Assembly: GCA_021813435.1 (NCBI GenBank)
Contig: JAKAKR010000016.1
Span: 40,606 to 104,605, forward strand
Direction of reading: 5' to 3'
DNA from: Nanobdellota archaeon
GTDB lineage: Archaea; Nanobdellota; Nanobdellia; Woesearchaeales; UBA9642
DNA length: 64,000 nt
The notes under the pieces were generated by a model. That model did no database searches, had not been told where the DNA came from, and was given only the letters and a program-made list of their open reading frames with translations. The position numbers and the translations under genes were made by a program. Shown here piece after piece: positions 34,457 to 43,047 of the stretch (position 1 is its first letter; the number at the start of each line of letters is the position of its first letter).

Positions 34457-35119
34457 ATGAATGCGCAGGAAATTATCAGGGAATTGCAGAAGCATCATGA
34501 CCCGCAAAATATCGCAGGCATGCAGCGTTTTGGTATCACAGGCAAGAATATCATCGGCGGACCCGGTATTCCCTGCCTTCGGGCAATGGCCAAAACAATC
34601 GGCAGGAATCATACGCTTGCGCAGGCATTGTGGGATTCAGAGATCCATGAAGCACGCATCCTTGCCGGAATGATCGACGATCCTCAACAAGTCACCCGCA
34701 CGCAGATGAATGCATGGGTCAAGGGATTTGATTCATGGGATCTTTGCGATCAAACGTGCGGAAATCTTTTTGACAGAACGCCTTATGCAATAGAGCGCGC
34801 ATTGGTGTGGCGCAAATCAAAAGAAGAATTTATCAAGCGTGCCGGATTTGTGCTCATGGCAACAATGGCCGTGCATCGCAAGGAATTGGAAGATAAACAA
34901 TTCATTGCATTCCTCGCCATCTGCAGGGATGACTGCACTGATGAGCGTAATTTTACGCGCAAGGCGGTCAATTGGGCGATTCGACAGATCGGAAAACGCA
35001 ATACCTTCTTGCGTAAAGAAGCAATAACGACGTGCAAATATATCCTGCAAACATATGCGCATTCTAAGGCTGCGCGATGGATTGCGCGTGACGCGTTGCG
35101 GGAATTGCAGAACTCATGA
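34457..35119 (+). CDS. AlkD-like DNA alkylation repair protein
   Basis: 220-residue HEAT-repeat protein of the DNA alkylation repair (DUF/AlkD) family. Typical segments are FGITGKNIIGGPGIPCLRAMAK, HEARILAGMIDDPQQVT, GFDSWDLCDQTCGNLF, RKSKEEFIKRAGFVLMA and FTRKAVNWAIRQIGKRN. The Trp and Asp of SWDLCD match the AlkD lesion cleft. Many relatives are of unproven activity. The ATG is only nine bases after the C/D RNA, so one transcript probably gives both, and processing of the RNA would leave an almost leaderless mRNA. Confidence 0.87.
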   Translation: MNAQEIIRELQKHHDPQNIAGMQRFGITGKNIIGGPGIPCLRAMAKTIGRNHTLAQALWDSEIHEARILAGMIDDPQQVTRTQMNAWVKGFDSWDLCDQTCGNLFDRTPYAIERALVWRKSKEEFIKRAGFVLMATMAVHRKELEDKQFIAFLAICRDDCTDERNFTRKAVNWAIRQIGKRNTFLRKEAITTCKYILQTYAHSKAARWIARDALRELQNS

Positions 35120-35207
35120 TCCATCCTGGTCCTGACTGCAGTGGTTTATGAACGCTGAAAAGAAGAGAAATATATATATATAACATAAAAAAGATAAAAA
35201 AAACTAT

Positions 35208-35558
35208 TTACTCTTTCTTTTTTGCAGGATCCTTCTTTTCCTTCTTCGGCTTTGCGTCTGCTACTGGCTTTTCTTTTGCCTTGCGGGCAGCTTTTGGTTT
35301 TGCGGTCTTTGCCTTCTTGGTTGTTGTCTTAACCTCAAGATTCAGCGCCTTGAATGCTGCAGCGACCTCTGCATGGCTTGCGCCCTTCTTGATGTCGAGC
35401 GTCTCTTCAAGCGGCTCGAGATGAAGCATATTGCATTTTCGTCGCCTAGTCATCCCATCGACAAGGACATACTTTCCTTCAAGGACATCGACTACAACGC
35501 ATTTCTGTCCGGCATCGCGTCCGGCAAGCTTTACACATACTCTTCCTACGTCAAACAT
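35208..35558 (-). CDS. rpl14e: Ribosomal protein eL14
   Basis: 116 residues. The N-terminal 60 form the KOW-type barrel (VGRVCVKLAGRDAGQKCVVV), the full length of most archaeal eL14 with CNMLHLEPLEETLDI after it. The last about 45 residues are an added Lys/Ala/Pro tail, probably binding rRNA. GGAGA precedes the ATG. It follows eL34 directly; the cmk gene often found between them in archaea is absent. Confidence 0.93.
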   Translation of the reverse strand: MFDVGRVCVKLAGRDAGQKCVVVDVLEGKYVLVDGMTRRRKCNMLHLEPLEETLDIKKGASHAEVAAAFKALNLEVKTTTKKAKTAKPKAARKAKEKPVADAKPKKEKKDPAKKKE

Positions 35559-35646
35559 TTTAATCTTCTCCGTCTCTACAGAACCGCATCGTCGCCGTTT
35601 GCGGGAGAGACATTAGTTTTTTAGTATAATAACTGGGATAAAAAAA

Positions 35647-35910
35647 TTAATTCTTGATTGCTGCCTTGATTTTTGCGCGCATGCATTTGGAGCATAATTG
35701 CCCTGCATACGGCCGCTCAGGCCTGCGCTCTGTCTTTGACATCTTCATGAGAAGACTTTTTGCTCCTGTTGCAACACCGGGCAGTACTTGTCCGCACTGC
35801 GCGCAGTGCGCCTTCTTGTGGCTGCGCTTTGCATAGACTAATTTAGTCGTCTTTGGCGTCTTGACATGAATCCTTCGAAATGTTCGTGATTTTTGACTTC
35901 CTCGTACCAT
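35647..35910 (-). CDS. rpl34e: Ribosomal protein eL34
   Basis: 87 residues, archaeal length. It begins MVRGSQKSRTFRRIHVKTP and has a zinc-ribbon pair CAQCG and CSKC. GAGGT lies five bases before the ATG. It is separated from the EMC3 homologue by three non-ribosomal genes, although the two are neighbours in many archaea. Confidence 0.95.
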   Translation of the reverse strand: MVRGSQKSRTFRRIHVKTPKTTKLVYAKRSHKKAHCAQCGQVLPGVATGAKSLLMKMSKTERRPERPYAGQLCSKCMRAKIKAAIKN

Positions 35911-36248
35911 AGTAAACCTCTATTTGCGTATATTACTCTAATCGCCCATGAATAAGAATAGGAAAAAAAGGATGTTTATAAAGGTTATGGCGAGTTTTTG
36001 TGCCTATTTGACTGTCAAGAACCATTATCGCCCGTATATAGAATACTATTTTAGAGGAAAATCGTGTCACTTGCATGTCAGAAATTAAAAATCTGATCAC
36101 GATCAAAAATTTTATTTTTGACGATTCTGCATGGTTTTCGTGCATAGTTATTGAAGACACTCGCATTTGGGCACTCAAAACTTTTTTACCGAAAGCTTAT
36201 TCAACAACAATCTTTATAATCACAGTATGTTATCTTGTTTTGAAACCA

Positions 36249-37268
36249 ATGCGCAAATTATTATATATAGTAGTATACGTGGCCGTATTACTTCTCGTTG
36301 CTTCAAGCATATTTCTCGTATACTTTTGGATAAGTATGGCCCATGTTCCTGGACAATTACTGCCCCGTGATTCAGAACTTTATGGATGGGATCCTTGGCC
36401 AAACGTAAATTATACGACTCAAATCGCTTATCCCGGCGGGACTGAGCGGACCATTAACCTCACATTTTACGCTGACGGGTTTAAGCGATTTCCCTCTATG
36501 ACAGATAATCGCATAAGGATCCTTGTGATCGGCGACAGTTTTACTCAAGCAGACCACGTATCTGATAATGAACCCTACTACGCTTATCTTGAAGATATCC
36601 CGAATGTATCGGTATTTGTAAAAGGGGTCAATGCATGGGGAACTACACAGGAATACCTATTTCTCAACAAATCATATGATATGTTAAAACCTCAAATTAT
36701 CATACTGCAATTTTGTGACAATGATTTCATCAATAATGATTATAATCTCGAACAGCGGACATATTGGCAGAATATTGCACGCATAAGACCTTATTTTGAA
36801 CACGGAAAATTTATCTATAAGAACCCGGCGCTCATACAGTTACCATTAATTGGCGATTCGCAACTCCAACGATTCATTAATTACAAGTATGATGCGCTAG
36901 TGGAGAAGACGATATCCCATGACGATAACCTAGAGCTGAAGATATTTGCCGATCAATATGCGGTAAAAGATTTCAATGCATCGATCCAGACAACTGACGC
37001 ACTCATCGCACTATTTAGCGCGCGTGCCAATCATTCGAAAATATTTTCCTTCAATGCATGCATCTGGCTATCTGACGAGTCGGCATATACCCGGATCATG
37101 GTCCGCCACAACATCACGGTAATCAATGTCGCACCAACATTACGTACCCTTGCATTAAATAACACCGTGTATACGCTGGATTATCATTGGACGCCGATAG
37201 GCCATAAGGCTGCGGGTATGATCATGAGAGACCAGATAGAACAATATCTGTATCCAAAACATTCCTAG
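36249..37268 (+). CDS. Membrane-anchored SGNH/GDSL-type hydrolase
   Basis: 339 residues from ATG 36249. A basic start and one membrane helix (about 4-28) place the rest outside the cell. The catalytic GDSFT is at 95-99 and a C-terminal D-x-x-H is in DYHWTPIGHKAAG, the SGNH triad. An Asn block ILQFCDNDFINND may provide the third conserved block. Resembles acyl-ester hydrolases and O-acetylation enzymes acting on surface sugars. The frame opens at 36075, but that extension has no promoter support. It is the only plus-strand gene inside the ribosomal region. Confidence 0.8.
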   Translation: MRKLLYIVVYVAVLLLVASSIFLVYFWISMAHVPGQLLPRDSELYGWDPWPNVNYTTQIAYPGGTERTINLTFYADGFKRFPSMTDNRIRILVIGDSFTQADHVSDNEPYYAYLEDIPNVSVFVKGVNAWGTTQEYLFLNKSYDMLKPQIIILQFCDNDFINNDYNLEQRTYWQNIARIRPYFEHGKFIYKNPALIQLPLIGDSQLQRFINYKYDALVEKTISHDDNLELKIFADQYAVKDFNASIQTTDALIALFSARANHSKIFSFNACIWLSDESAYTRIMVRHNITVINVAPTLRTLALNNTVYTLDYHWTPIGHKAAGMIMRDQIEQYLYPKHS

Positions 37269-37319
37269 TGGTGTTGGTCATGTATCAGATGCTCTGTGAT
37301 CCATGCGATAGTTCAAACA

Positions 37320-37745
37320 TCATTTCAGGCCGAATGTTTTTCTGATACACCAGTCTTCATCCTGCATGAGATCATAGGTTAATGCTTCTTCTGGCGTTAC
37401 CCAGCGGTATTCATCATGCTCTACACTCAGCACAACATCCGGTTTTTCAGAAAGTTCATAGCGATATGCAAACCATTCAAAAGCATAATCTGCATACTGG
37501 ACATATGCATCGAATAAGAAAACGAGATGTTCCGGATTGATTCTGATTCCTGTCTCCTCGAATGTCTCGCGGATCGCTGCATCCATCGGATCCTCGCCTT
37601 TTGCGACCTTGCCTGAAGGACCAGACCATTTTCTCCCATGTTTTGTTGCAAATTTCATGAGAAGAAATTTTCCTTCGTGCATGAGATAAATCCCTATTGC
37701 AGGAAATTTTGGGTTGAAATCTTTAGGCCGTGTTTCGCTAATCAT
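37320..37745 (-). CDS. Nudix hydrolase
   Basis: 141 residues from ATG 37745. Nudix box G-x5-E-x7-REUxEExGU is intact at 45-68 (GKVAKGE and RETFEETGI). It begins with PAIGIYLMHEGKFLLMKF and has GRKWSGPSG before the box, typical of NTP-type or 8-oxo-dGTP-like Nudix enzymes. Substrate unknown. The start is one base after the stop of the upstream gene, so the two are co-translated. The longer frame to 37832 would overlap that gene. Confidence 0.9.
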   Translation of the reverse strand: MISETRPKDFNPKFPAIGIYLMHEGKFLLMKFATKHGRKWSGPSGKVAKGEDPMDAAIRETFEETGIRINPEHLVFLFDAYVQYADYAFEWFAYRYELSEKPDVVLSVEHDEYRWVTPEEALTYDLMQDEDWCIRKTFGLK

Positions 37746-37746
37746 G

Positions 37747-38274
37747 TTATGCAGTCCAATACCCTTTCTCATCTGTCGTTGTGATATGTGCCTTGATGTG
37801 ATTTTTTTTGAGATATCTTGCAAAGTCTGCAACTGATTGCATCATCGGTGTCTTTGTTTTGGGCAGGATATGATGGAATCCGCCAATCGAGAAAAAGCAG
37901 GTATATGCCATAAGTCTTCCCTGCGCAGTCTTTTGCGGTGTCGCATATTCCTGGATATAATAAAGACTGAATTGCCTGGGCGTTCCGGAGAGTTCTTTAG
38001 GATAGAATTCGTATAGTGTATCGATTTTTTCTACTGTTCCAACCTTTTTTATAAGGGGAATTTTAGATGATGCACTCGCAATTTCAAGACCATTTGCAAG
38101 ATCAGCGATGTTTGTGTCATAAACGAGTGCAATGACATGGCCGTAAATTCCAGTCTTTTCAGCAATAGTCTTTCGTGAAAATTTTTTGTCGAACTTTTTG
38201 CCAAGAACACATAATTCGCGAGAATCTACATGTTCAATAGCGTCAAGCCATTGGTTAAGAGTTTTCCATTTCAT
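37747..38274 (-). CDS. Hypothetical protein co-transcribed with the Nudix gene
   Basis: 175 residues from ATG 38274, family not recognised. Soluble, alpha/beta: MKWKTLNQWLDAIEH, IYGHVIALVYDTNIADLANG, FSLYYIQEYATPQKTA and FARYLKKNHIKAHITTTDEKG. The frame extends to 38394 inside the EMC3 gene, which is unlikely to be coding. The stop is one base before the Nudix start. It lies between the EMC3 homologue and Nudix, so it may be read from the ribosomal transcript. Confidence 0.7.
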   Translation of the reverse strand: MKWKTLNQWLDAIEHVDSRELCVLGKKFDKKFSRKTIAEKTGIYGHVIALVYDTNIADLANGLEIASASSKIPLIKKVGTVEKIDTLYEFYPKELSGTPRQFSLYYIQEYATPQKTAQGRLMAYTCFFSIGGFHHILPKTKTPMMQSVADFARYLKKNHIKAHITTTDEKGYWTA

Positions 38275-38309
38275 GAGAAAAATAATAAAAAAATCTATTT
38301 CTGATCTGT

Positions 38310-39086
38310 CTAATACACATCCAGTATCTTTCTGAATGCAGCAGAGAGGATGAGTGAGAGGACAATGTATGCGGCAAGCCATCCCGGGTACCATCCGAAA
38401 AGATTGAAACTCTCACCAAAGGGATGTACTGTAGTGTAGCCGACACTAATCATCTTTAATTTGCTGTCCTGGATTGGTTTTTGCGGCGTATCATAGGTCG
38501 GGACTTTTGCATCCTGCGGTTGGATGAGAACTGTATGGTCATAGATTTCGTTATTATACGTGACTGTCAGTTTGTACTCGCCAACGTCACCCTTCATGCG
38601 CCAGACTACCTTGTCATCGACGATCTCTGCAGTGGCAGGTGTTGTAAGATTCAGGTCGGGTGTTGCGCTGAGTGTAACATTTCCATGCGCTCCTGCGCCG
38701 AATGTTGCAGTGACAGGAAATTCCTGCTGCGGCTGGATAGGGATATATGCGATATGCATATTGAGCCATGCAAAGATGATGATGATCGGTATAAATGTGT
38801 AGAGCGTGCTCTTGAACGAGGACATCATATACTTCATATTGAGTTCAAGCGCCTTGGATTGGATGCCCTTGAGTTTTTTCAGATCCTTGGTCTCGCGCAT
38901 CTCTTTCTGATATTTTTTCAGGTCAGTCTTGATGCGCTTCATCTCTGCCTGGTTCGTCGTATACTTATAGACGACTGTGACGAGGAGCGTGATTCCTGCA
39001 GAAATAATGAGGATTGCCCAAAATGCCGGAAGATTCAGGACTGGTCCAAGCCAGGGATTAAATATTACATCTAAAAAATTTGCCAT
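38310..39086 (-). CDS. EMC3/DUF106 (Oxa1/YidC-superfamily) membrane insertase
   Basis: 258 residues. Three membrane helices: about 19-40, 88-105 and 232-252. A positively charged cytosolic coiled coil lies after the first (KRIKTDLKKYQKEMRETKDLKKLKG, about 50-75). A long outside beta-rich insertion follows the second (SATPDLNLTTPATAEIV...). GGTGA lies five bases before ATG 39086. DUF106 proteins are the archaeal members of the YidC/Oxa1/EMC3 insertase family, usually found beside secY as here. The adk gene often found between them is missing. Confidence 0.88.
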   Translation of the reverse strand: MANFLDVIFNPWLGPVLNLPAFWAILIISAGITLLVTVVYKYTTNQAEMKRIKTDLKKYQKEMRETKDLKKLKGIQSKALELNMKYMMSSFKSTLYTFIPIIIIFAWLNMHIAYIPIQPQQEFPVTATFGAGAHGNVTLSATPDLNLTTPATAEIVDDKVVWRMKGDVGEYKLTVTYNNEIYDHTVLIQPQDAKVPTYDTPQKPIQDSKLKMISVGYTTVHPFGESFNLFGWYPGWLAAYIVLSLILSAAFRKILDVY

Positions 39087-39155
39087 AGTATTCACCCACA
39101 ATCTGAGAAATAATCAATGGTTTATAAAGATAGTTGTTATCGCATGACGCTGGTT

Positions 39156-40550
39156 TTATCGTCCACCCATAAACTTGCGCATCATAGGATTCATATCCAT
39201 GAGGTGTTCGCGGGCGATCTGCTCGTATAATTGATAGACGATCATAACGGTTAAGAGGATTCCTGTTCCACGGGATAATGCGCCAGAAAGGTCAGCGATT
39301 GCAGCGATGAACCCTACTGCAATACCGCCCATGATAGTAAGCGGCCAGATATATCTATTCAATATGCGCTCAAGCACGCGCTCGTCACGCCTGAACCCCG
39401 GGATCTGCAGACCGGATGCCATCATCTGTTTTGCCTGGCTTCGCGCGTCCATTCCTGCGGTCTGGACCCAAAATATGGAGAAGATGACTGATCCGACAAC
39501 CATGAAGAGGACATAGGTGAGTGAGTGCAGGAATACCTGCAAAGTGAATGTTCCGGTAATGATATTACTGAGGATTGGTCGCCCACTGATCCAGAGGACA
39601 AATCCTGAGACCGGTTGGCCATTGGAGAATGTTCCGAGAAGCGGATGCCCCCAACGCTGAAGGAGTGTTCCGAATAATTGGAAGTTTGCCATGAGCGCTG
39701 CGACAAGGATGACTGGGATGTTTGAAGTATAAAGAAAGTTGAGCGGCCAGCGGATGCCATGCCCGCGGATTCTGCCGAATGAGAGTGGGATCTCGATTTT
39801 CATCGCCTGCGCGTAGACTGCAAGGAAGAATACTGCAACTGTTGCAACAATCGCTGCAAACTTGAGGAATGCTGTCGTCGGGTCACCGGCGGCAAGACTC
39901 TGGAACAATACCGGCACTGCACCTGATGCAAGTCCGGGAGTCTGCGGGTTTGGCAGGAATGAGAATGCGCTGACAAATATCTGCTGCGCGACTCCTGCGG
40001 CGATGAAGAGTGAGATTCCTGAGCCAAAGCCCCACTTGCTCACCACTTCATCCATAAACATAATAAGGATTCCGCCAAGGAATAATTGAAATATGAGGAC
40101 GAGTTCCAGCTGCGCGTAGAGCGGCGTTCCGATATACGCAGGGTTTGGTGCAAGTCCGCCCATGATGACATAGATTGTTCCTTCAAGGAGTATGAAGAAT
40201 ACTGAAAGTAATTTTTGGTATCCCTGAAACCTTTTTTTGCCATCAGGTGTCGTCAGGTCAAATTTCCATATTCCTGCGCCGTTCAATAATTGGAGTACGA
40301 TTGATGCAGTGACGATCGGACCGATTCCTAAACTGATGATTGATCCAAAGCTTGCACCCAAAAGGATTGAGAGGAATTCGAAGTTCTGCAATGCATTTGA
40401 TCCCAGCCCGAATAAGGGGATGAGTCCGAGGACAAAGAATAGGATGAGAATGATAAGCGTCCACTTCAATTTGTCCTTGAAGGGAAGTTTCTTTTGCGTT
40501 GGCCCTGAAACTTCAGGAAGATTCTCGATGATTGTGTCCCAAAACCCCAT
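39156..40550 (-). CDS. secY: Preprotein translocase subunit SecY
   Basis: 464 residues with ten predicted membrane helices. It begins LPEVSGPTQKKLPFKDKLKWTLI, and the plug region after helix 1 is FEFLSILLGASFGSIISLGIGPI. The cytosolic loop with SFGRIRGHGIRWPLNFLYTSNIPVI and the C-terminal IAREHLMDMNPMMRKFMGG are archaeal in type. It closes the spc part of the ribosomal cluster after uL15, the usual archaeal position. Confidence 0.97.
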   Translation of the reverse strand: MGFWDTIIENLPEVSGPTQKKLPFKDKLKWTLIILILFFVLGLIPLFGLGSNALQNFEFLSILLGASFGSIISLGIGPIVTASIVLQLLNGAGIWKFDLTTPDGKKRFQGYQKLLSVFFILLEGTIYVIMGGLAPNPAYIGTPLYAQLELVLIFQLFLGGILIMFMDEVVSKWGFGSGISLFIAAGVAQQIFVSAFSFLPNPQTPGLASGAVPVLFQSLAAGDPTTAFLKFAAIVATVAVFFLAVYAQAMKIEIPLSFGRIRGHGIRWPLNFLYTSNIPVILVAALMANFQLFGTLLQRWGHPLLGTFSNGQPVSGFVLWISGRPILSNIITGTFTLQVFLHSLTYVLFMVVGSVIFSIFWVQTAGMDARSQAKQMMASGLQIPGFRRDERVLERILNRYIWPLTIMGGIAVGFIAAIADLSGALSRGTGILLTVMIVYQLYEQIAREHLMDMNPMMRKFMGGR

Positions 40551-40597
40551 ATAACCCTCGTACTGATCTGTACACTATAAAAACTGATTTAAAAGGT

Positions 40598-41086
40598 TTA
40601 CTTCTTTTTCTTGCCGTCGGATTCCTTTGCCTTCTTTTCTTTCTTTGGGAGGAGTCCTTCAACGCTTCCGCCAGCCTGTTGGATCTTAGTGATCGCTTCG
40701 ACTGATGCGTACTGCGCGGTAATCTTGTATTTTCGAGTTGGTGTTCCTGATGCAAGAAGTTTGTTGCATTTGAAATCCTTCAGATTAAGGACATAGGCAT
40801 CGCCTTCCTTTTTCATCTTTCCGGATTTCTCGAGTGCTGCGGCATGTTCCTCGATAAAGAATATGTTGATTGCGTTCGTCTTGACGCGTGTCTTGGAGAT
40901 AAATCCATGCCGGCCAAAGTATTTGGTGTCTGTCCAGATACTCGGTTTTTTCTGGTCAGCCTTCTTTCCTGTGCCTGCCATGCCGACGCCGCCCTGATGG
41001 CCGCTTCCCCGGTGCTTCTTGTGGCTTCCATAGCCGTGACTGCGCATTCCGCGGAACTTGATGGATTTTTTTCTTCGGTTTAACAT
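40598..41086 (-). CDS. rpl15: Ribosomal protein uL15
   Basis: 162 residues. Starts with the basic MLNRRKKSIKFRGMRSHGYG, then GSGHQGGVGMAGTGKK, the glycine-rich motif of uL15, and a C-terminal globular domain LKDFKCNKLLASGTPTRKYKI. The tail is a short acidic/basic Lys-rich extension. Upstream, repeat copy C separates it from uL30. Confidence 0.96.
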   Translation of the reverse strand: MLNRRKKSIKFRGMRSHGYGSHKKHRGSGHQGGVGMAGTGKKADQKKPSIWTDTKYFGRHGFISKTRVKTNAINIFFIEEHAAALEKSGKMKKEGDAYVLNLKDFKCNKLLASGTPTRKYKITAQYASVEAITKIQQAGGSVEGLLPKKEKKAKESDGKKKK

Positions 41087-41121
41087 AGTGAACCTCGATA
41101 ATGATTAGTTTTTTATTTTTT

Positions 41122-41231
41122 GTTTACGCCGCTCAAGTTTTAGCGTGTATCTGCAGGAAAAATTCACCACTTGCAATCCTGTGAATTTTTCAGGATCCTG
41201 TGATGGTAAACTTTCGCACATTGGCGTAAAC
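41122..41231. repeat. Nested-palindrome intergenic element, copy C
   Basis: A 110-bp element fills the gap between rpl30 and rpl15 in the ribosomal operon. Outer repeat GTTTACGCC (41122-41130) and GGCGTAAAC (41223-41231). Inner arms GAAAAATTCA (41157-41166) and TGAATTTTTC (41182-41191) pair perfectly around the loop CCACTTGCAATCCTG (41167-41181), identical to copy A. Five inner stem positions differ from copy A with compensating changes on both arms. Read along the operon (minus strand) the left end GCCAATGTGCGA matches copy A on the minus strand. Confidence 0.85.
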
Positions 41232-41246
41232 CATAGTGATTGTAAT

Positions 41247-41621
41247 TTACATCATCTTTTTGATGAGTGCATTGATTGCAGCGCCGCGATTTCCGAGCGC
41301 GCCCTTGTCCTTGAAGGAATGCTTAAGACCGTTCTTTTCGAATCCGCCTTTGGGCGAATTGAGGAGGAAATAATTCTGGACTTTTCCTTTCTTATCCTTG
41401 ATTGCGCGCTTCTCGAGGAGGAGTTTGAATGTTTCCTCGTCGATCTCTCCGTACGTGCAGTAATCCTTGCATTTCTCGACCATGCCCATGATGGTTGGCG
41501 TCTTGTCATAGACACTGCAGACATGATTGTGATGCATCTTGAGCATTTTCATGGTGTCAAGAATCTCAGTCTTGACGCCTTCTGTTCCACGAATCCGGAT
41601 TATTGCGATTTTTTCAGCCAT
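41247..41621 (-). CDS. rpl30: Ribosomal protein uL30
   Basis: 124 residues, shorter than most archaeal uL30 (about 150). IAIIRIRGTEGVKTEILDTM and MLKMHHNHVCSVYDKTPTIMGM are the family's opening motifs. The C-terminus ends in GNRGAAINALIKKMM. The repeat element C begins 15 bases after its stop. Confidence 0.95.
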   Translation of the reverse strand: MAEKIAIIRIRGTEGVKTEILDTMKMLKMHHNHVCSVYDKTPTIMGMVEKCKDYCTYGEIDEETFKLLLEKRAIKDKKGKVQNYFLLNSPKGGFEKNGLKHSFKDKGALGNRGAAINALIKKMM

Positions 41622-41659
41622 TTTATATTCCTACATAGTTTGCATACATATGCAACGGT

Positions 41660-42442
41660 TTATGATGATTTCTTGCCTGAACCGTACTGGATTGCAAGAT
41701 TTTCAATATGTACTTCCTGCACTTTTGTCCGGTTCAACTGCAACAGTGCTTTCTTGAGTGCTTCAATGACATTGAGCTTGTTTCTGGTCTGCCCGCTGGT
41801 CTTTGACCAGATGTCCTTGATGCCTGCGAGTTTGAGGATTTTTGCAACTTCTTTTTCTGCCTTGAGGCCAGTGCCTTTCGGCGCAGGCATGAGCTCGACA
41901 GTGACTGATGAGCATTTACCTGAAACCTTGTAAGGGATGGAGTGCGGGGTTTTACAGCTGCATTCCCAGGAGCCGCATCCACGTGCAATCTTCATGATAT
42001 TTAATTTTGATTTTCGCACTGCTTTCTCTCGTGCAGGAACAGTCTCTTTTGCCTTGCCGAATCCAAGACCGACATACCCGTCGCCATTGCCGATGACTGC
42101 GTAGGTCGCAAATTTTGGCTTGTTGCCTTCAGAAGTCTTCTTCTGGGTCTGGCGGAATACGCGTCGTGAACCGCCGCCGAACTTACCTTTGGACTGTCCA
42201 ATCATCAACAGATCGGATTCCATATTCGGCAGGAGCATGTCGACAATCTCTGGCTCGAGGACTGCCATGCCATGATCAAGAATCTCGTCAATATTTGTGA
42301 TCTCGCGCGTCTTGACTTTTCTTCCCATACCGGTCTTGGGTTGCCAGCGTTCAAGGTCAGCGCTGAGCGTAACTTCAACAACCTCTTCCTCGATGGGTTC
42401 GATAAGCACTTTTTCTTCGGTTTCTTTTCCTTTAGGAGTCAT
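41660..42442 (-). CDS. rps5: Ribosomal protein uS5
   Basis: 260 residues from ATG 42442. An acidic N-terminal extension (KVLIEPIEEEVVEV) precedes the RNA-binding KTREITNIDEIL domain and the conserved GYVGLGFGKAKETVPAREKA. The C-terminal tail is Ser/Lys rich. An in-frame GTG at 42451 is an alternative start. Confidence 0.95.
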   Translation of the reverse strand: MTPKGKETEEKVLIEPIEEEVVEVTLSADLERWQPKTGMGRKVKTREITNIDEILDHGMAVLEPEIVDMLLPNMESDLLMIGQSKGKFGGGSRRVFRQTQKKTSEGNKPKFATYAVIGNGDGYVGLGFGKAKETVPAREKAVRKSKLNIMKIARGCGSWECSCKTPHSIPYKVSGKCSSVTVELMPAPKGTGLKAEKEVAKILKLAGIKDIWSKTSGQTRNKLNVIEALKKALLQLNRTKVQEVHIENLAIQYGSGKKSS

Positions 42443-42478
42443 TTTGTTCACTCAATCAATGATTAACAGGTTATAATT

Positions 42479-43015
42479 TTATTTTCCGATGATCTTCTTT
42501 TTGACATCGTCAAATGTCTTTTCGATATCGACCGGTTTTGTCTTGAATTGTGTTGCAGTCGCAGCGTATGTTGCAATATGCTTTCCGCGGATGCGATCCT
42601 CGCTCGGGAACACTTCTTCGGACGCGGGAATATCAAGCCCTCCGTCCTGCGCGCCTTTGACTGCGCTGTATAATCGTGAGCCCTTGAGGGGAACCTGGAG
42701 TCCGAGATCGACAATTGCATGGCTAATCTTTTTTGCAGTGGTCTTTTTTGCTGCAAGAAGGCCTGTGAGGTATGCTGCAGGAAGATTGCTGGTGGAGTAT
42801 TTCCATCCGAATTTCTTTAATTCAGCGGAGTTTGTTGTCGTCACGACGACATCGCCATCCGGAGCGTAAGTAACGATTTGGACAATGAGGTGCTTATTGG
42901 TCTTGCGAACCACAAATCGCGGCGCAGCAGATACGAGGAGCTTTAGTCGCTTGCGGTAATTTGTCTTTCCTTCAAGCTTTCGTCGGTACGGTACAAATTT
43001 TTTGACTTTTTTCAT
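42479..43015 (-). CDS. rpl18: Ribosomal protein uL18
   Basis: 178 residues, archaeal length, binding 5S rRNA. Typical segments are YRRKLEGKTNYRKRLKLL, RFVVRKTNKHLIVQIV and LPAAYLTGLLAAKK, then AIVDLGLQVPLKGSRLYSAVKG. Standard position between uS5 and eL19. Confidence 0.95.
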   Translation of the reverse strand: MKKVKKFVPYRRKLEGKTNYRKRLKLLVSAAPRFVVRKTNKHLIVQIVTYAPDGDVVVTTTNSAELKKFGWKYSTSNLPAAYLTGLLAAKKTTAKKISHAIVDLGLQVPLKGSRLYSAVKGAQDGGLDIPASEEVFPSEDRIRGKHIATYAATATQFKTKPVDIEKTFDDVKKKIIGK

Positions 43016-43047
43016 TGTGAATCCTTAGTGTTCTGATCCTGATTTTT

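Noticed and set aside
35120..35207. CTGA and TATGAAC strings as a second box C/D RNA
   Set aside because: Box C is poor and the D guide would be one base long.
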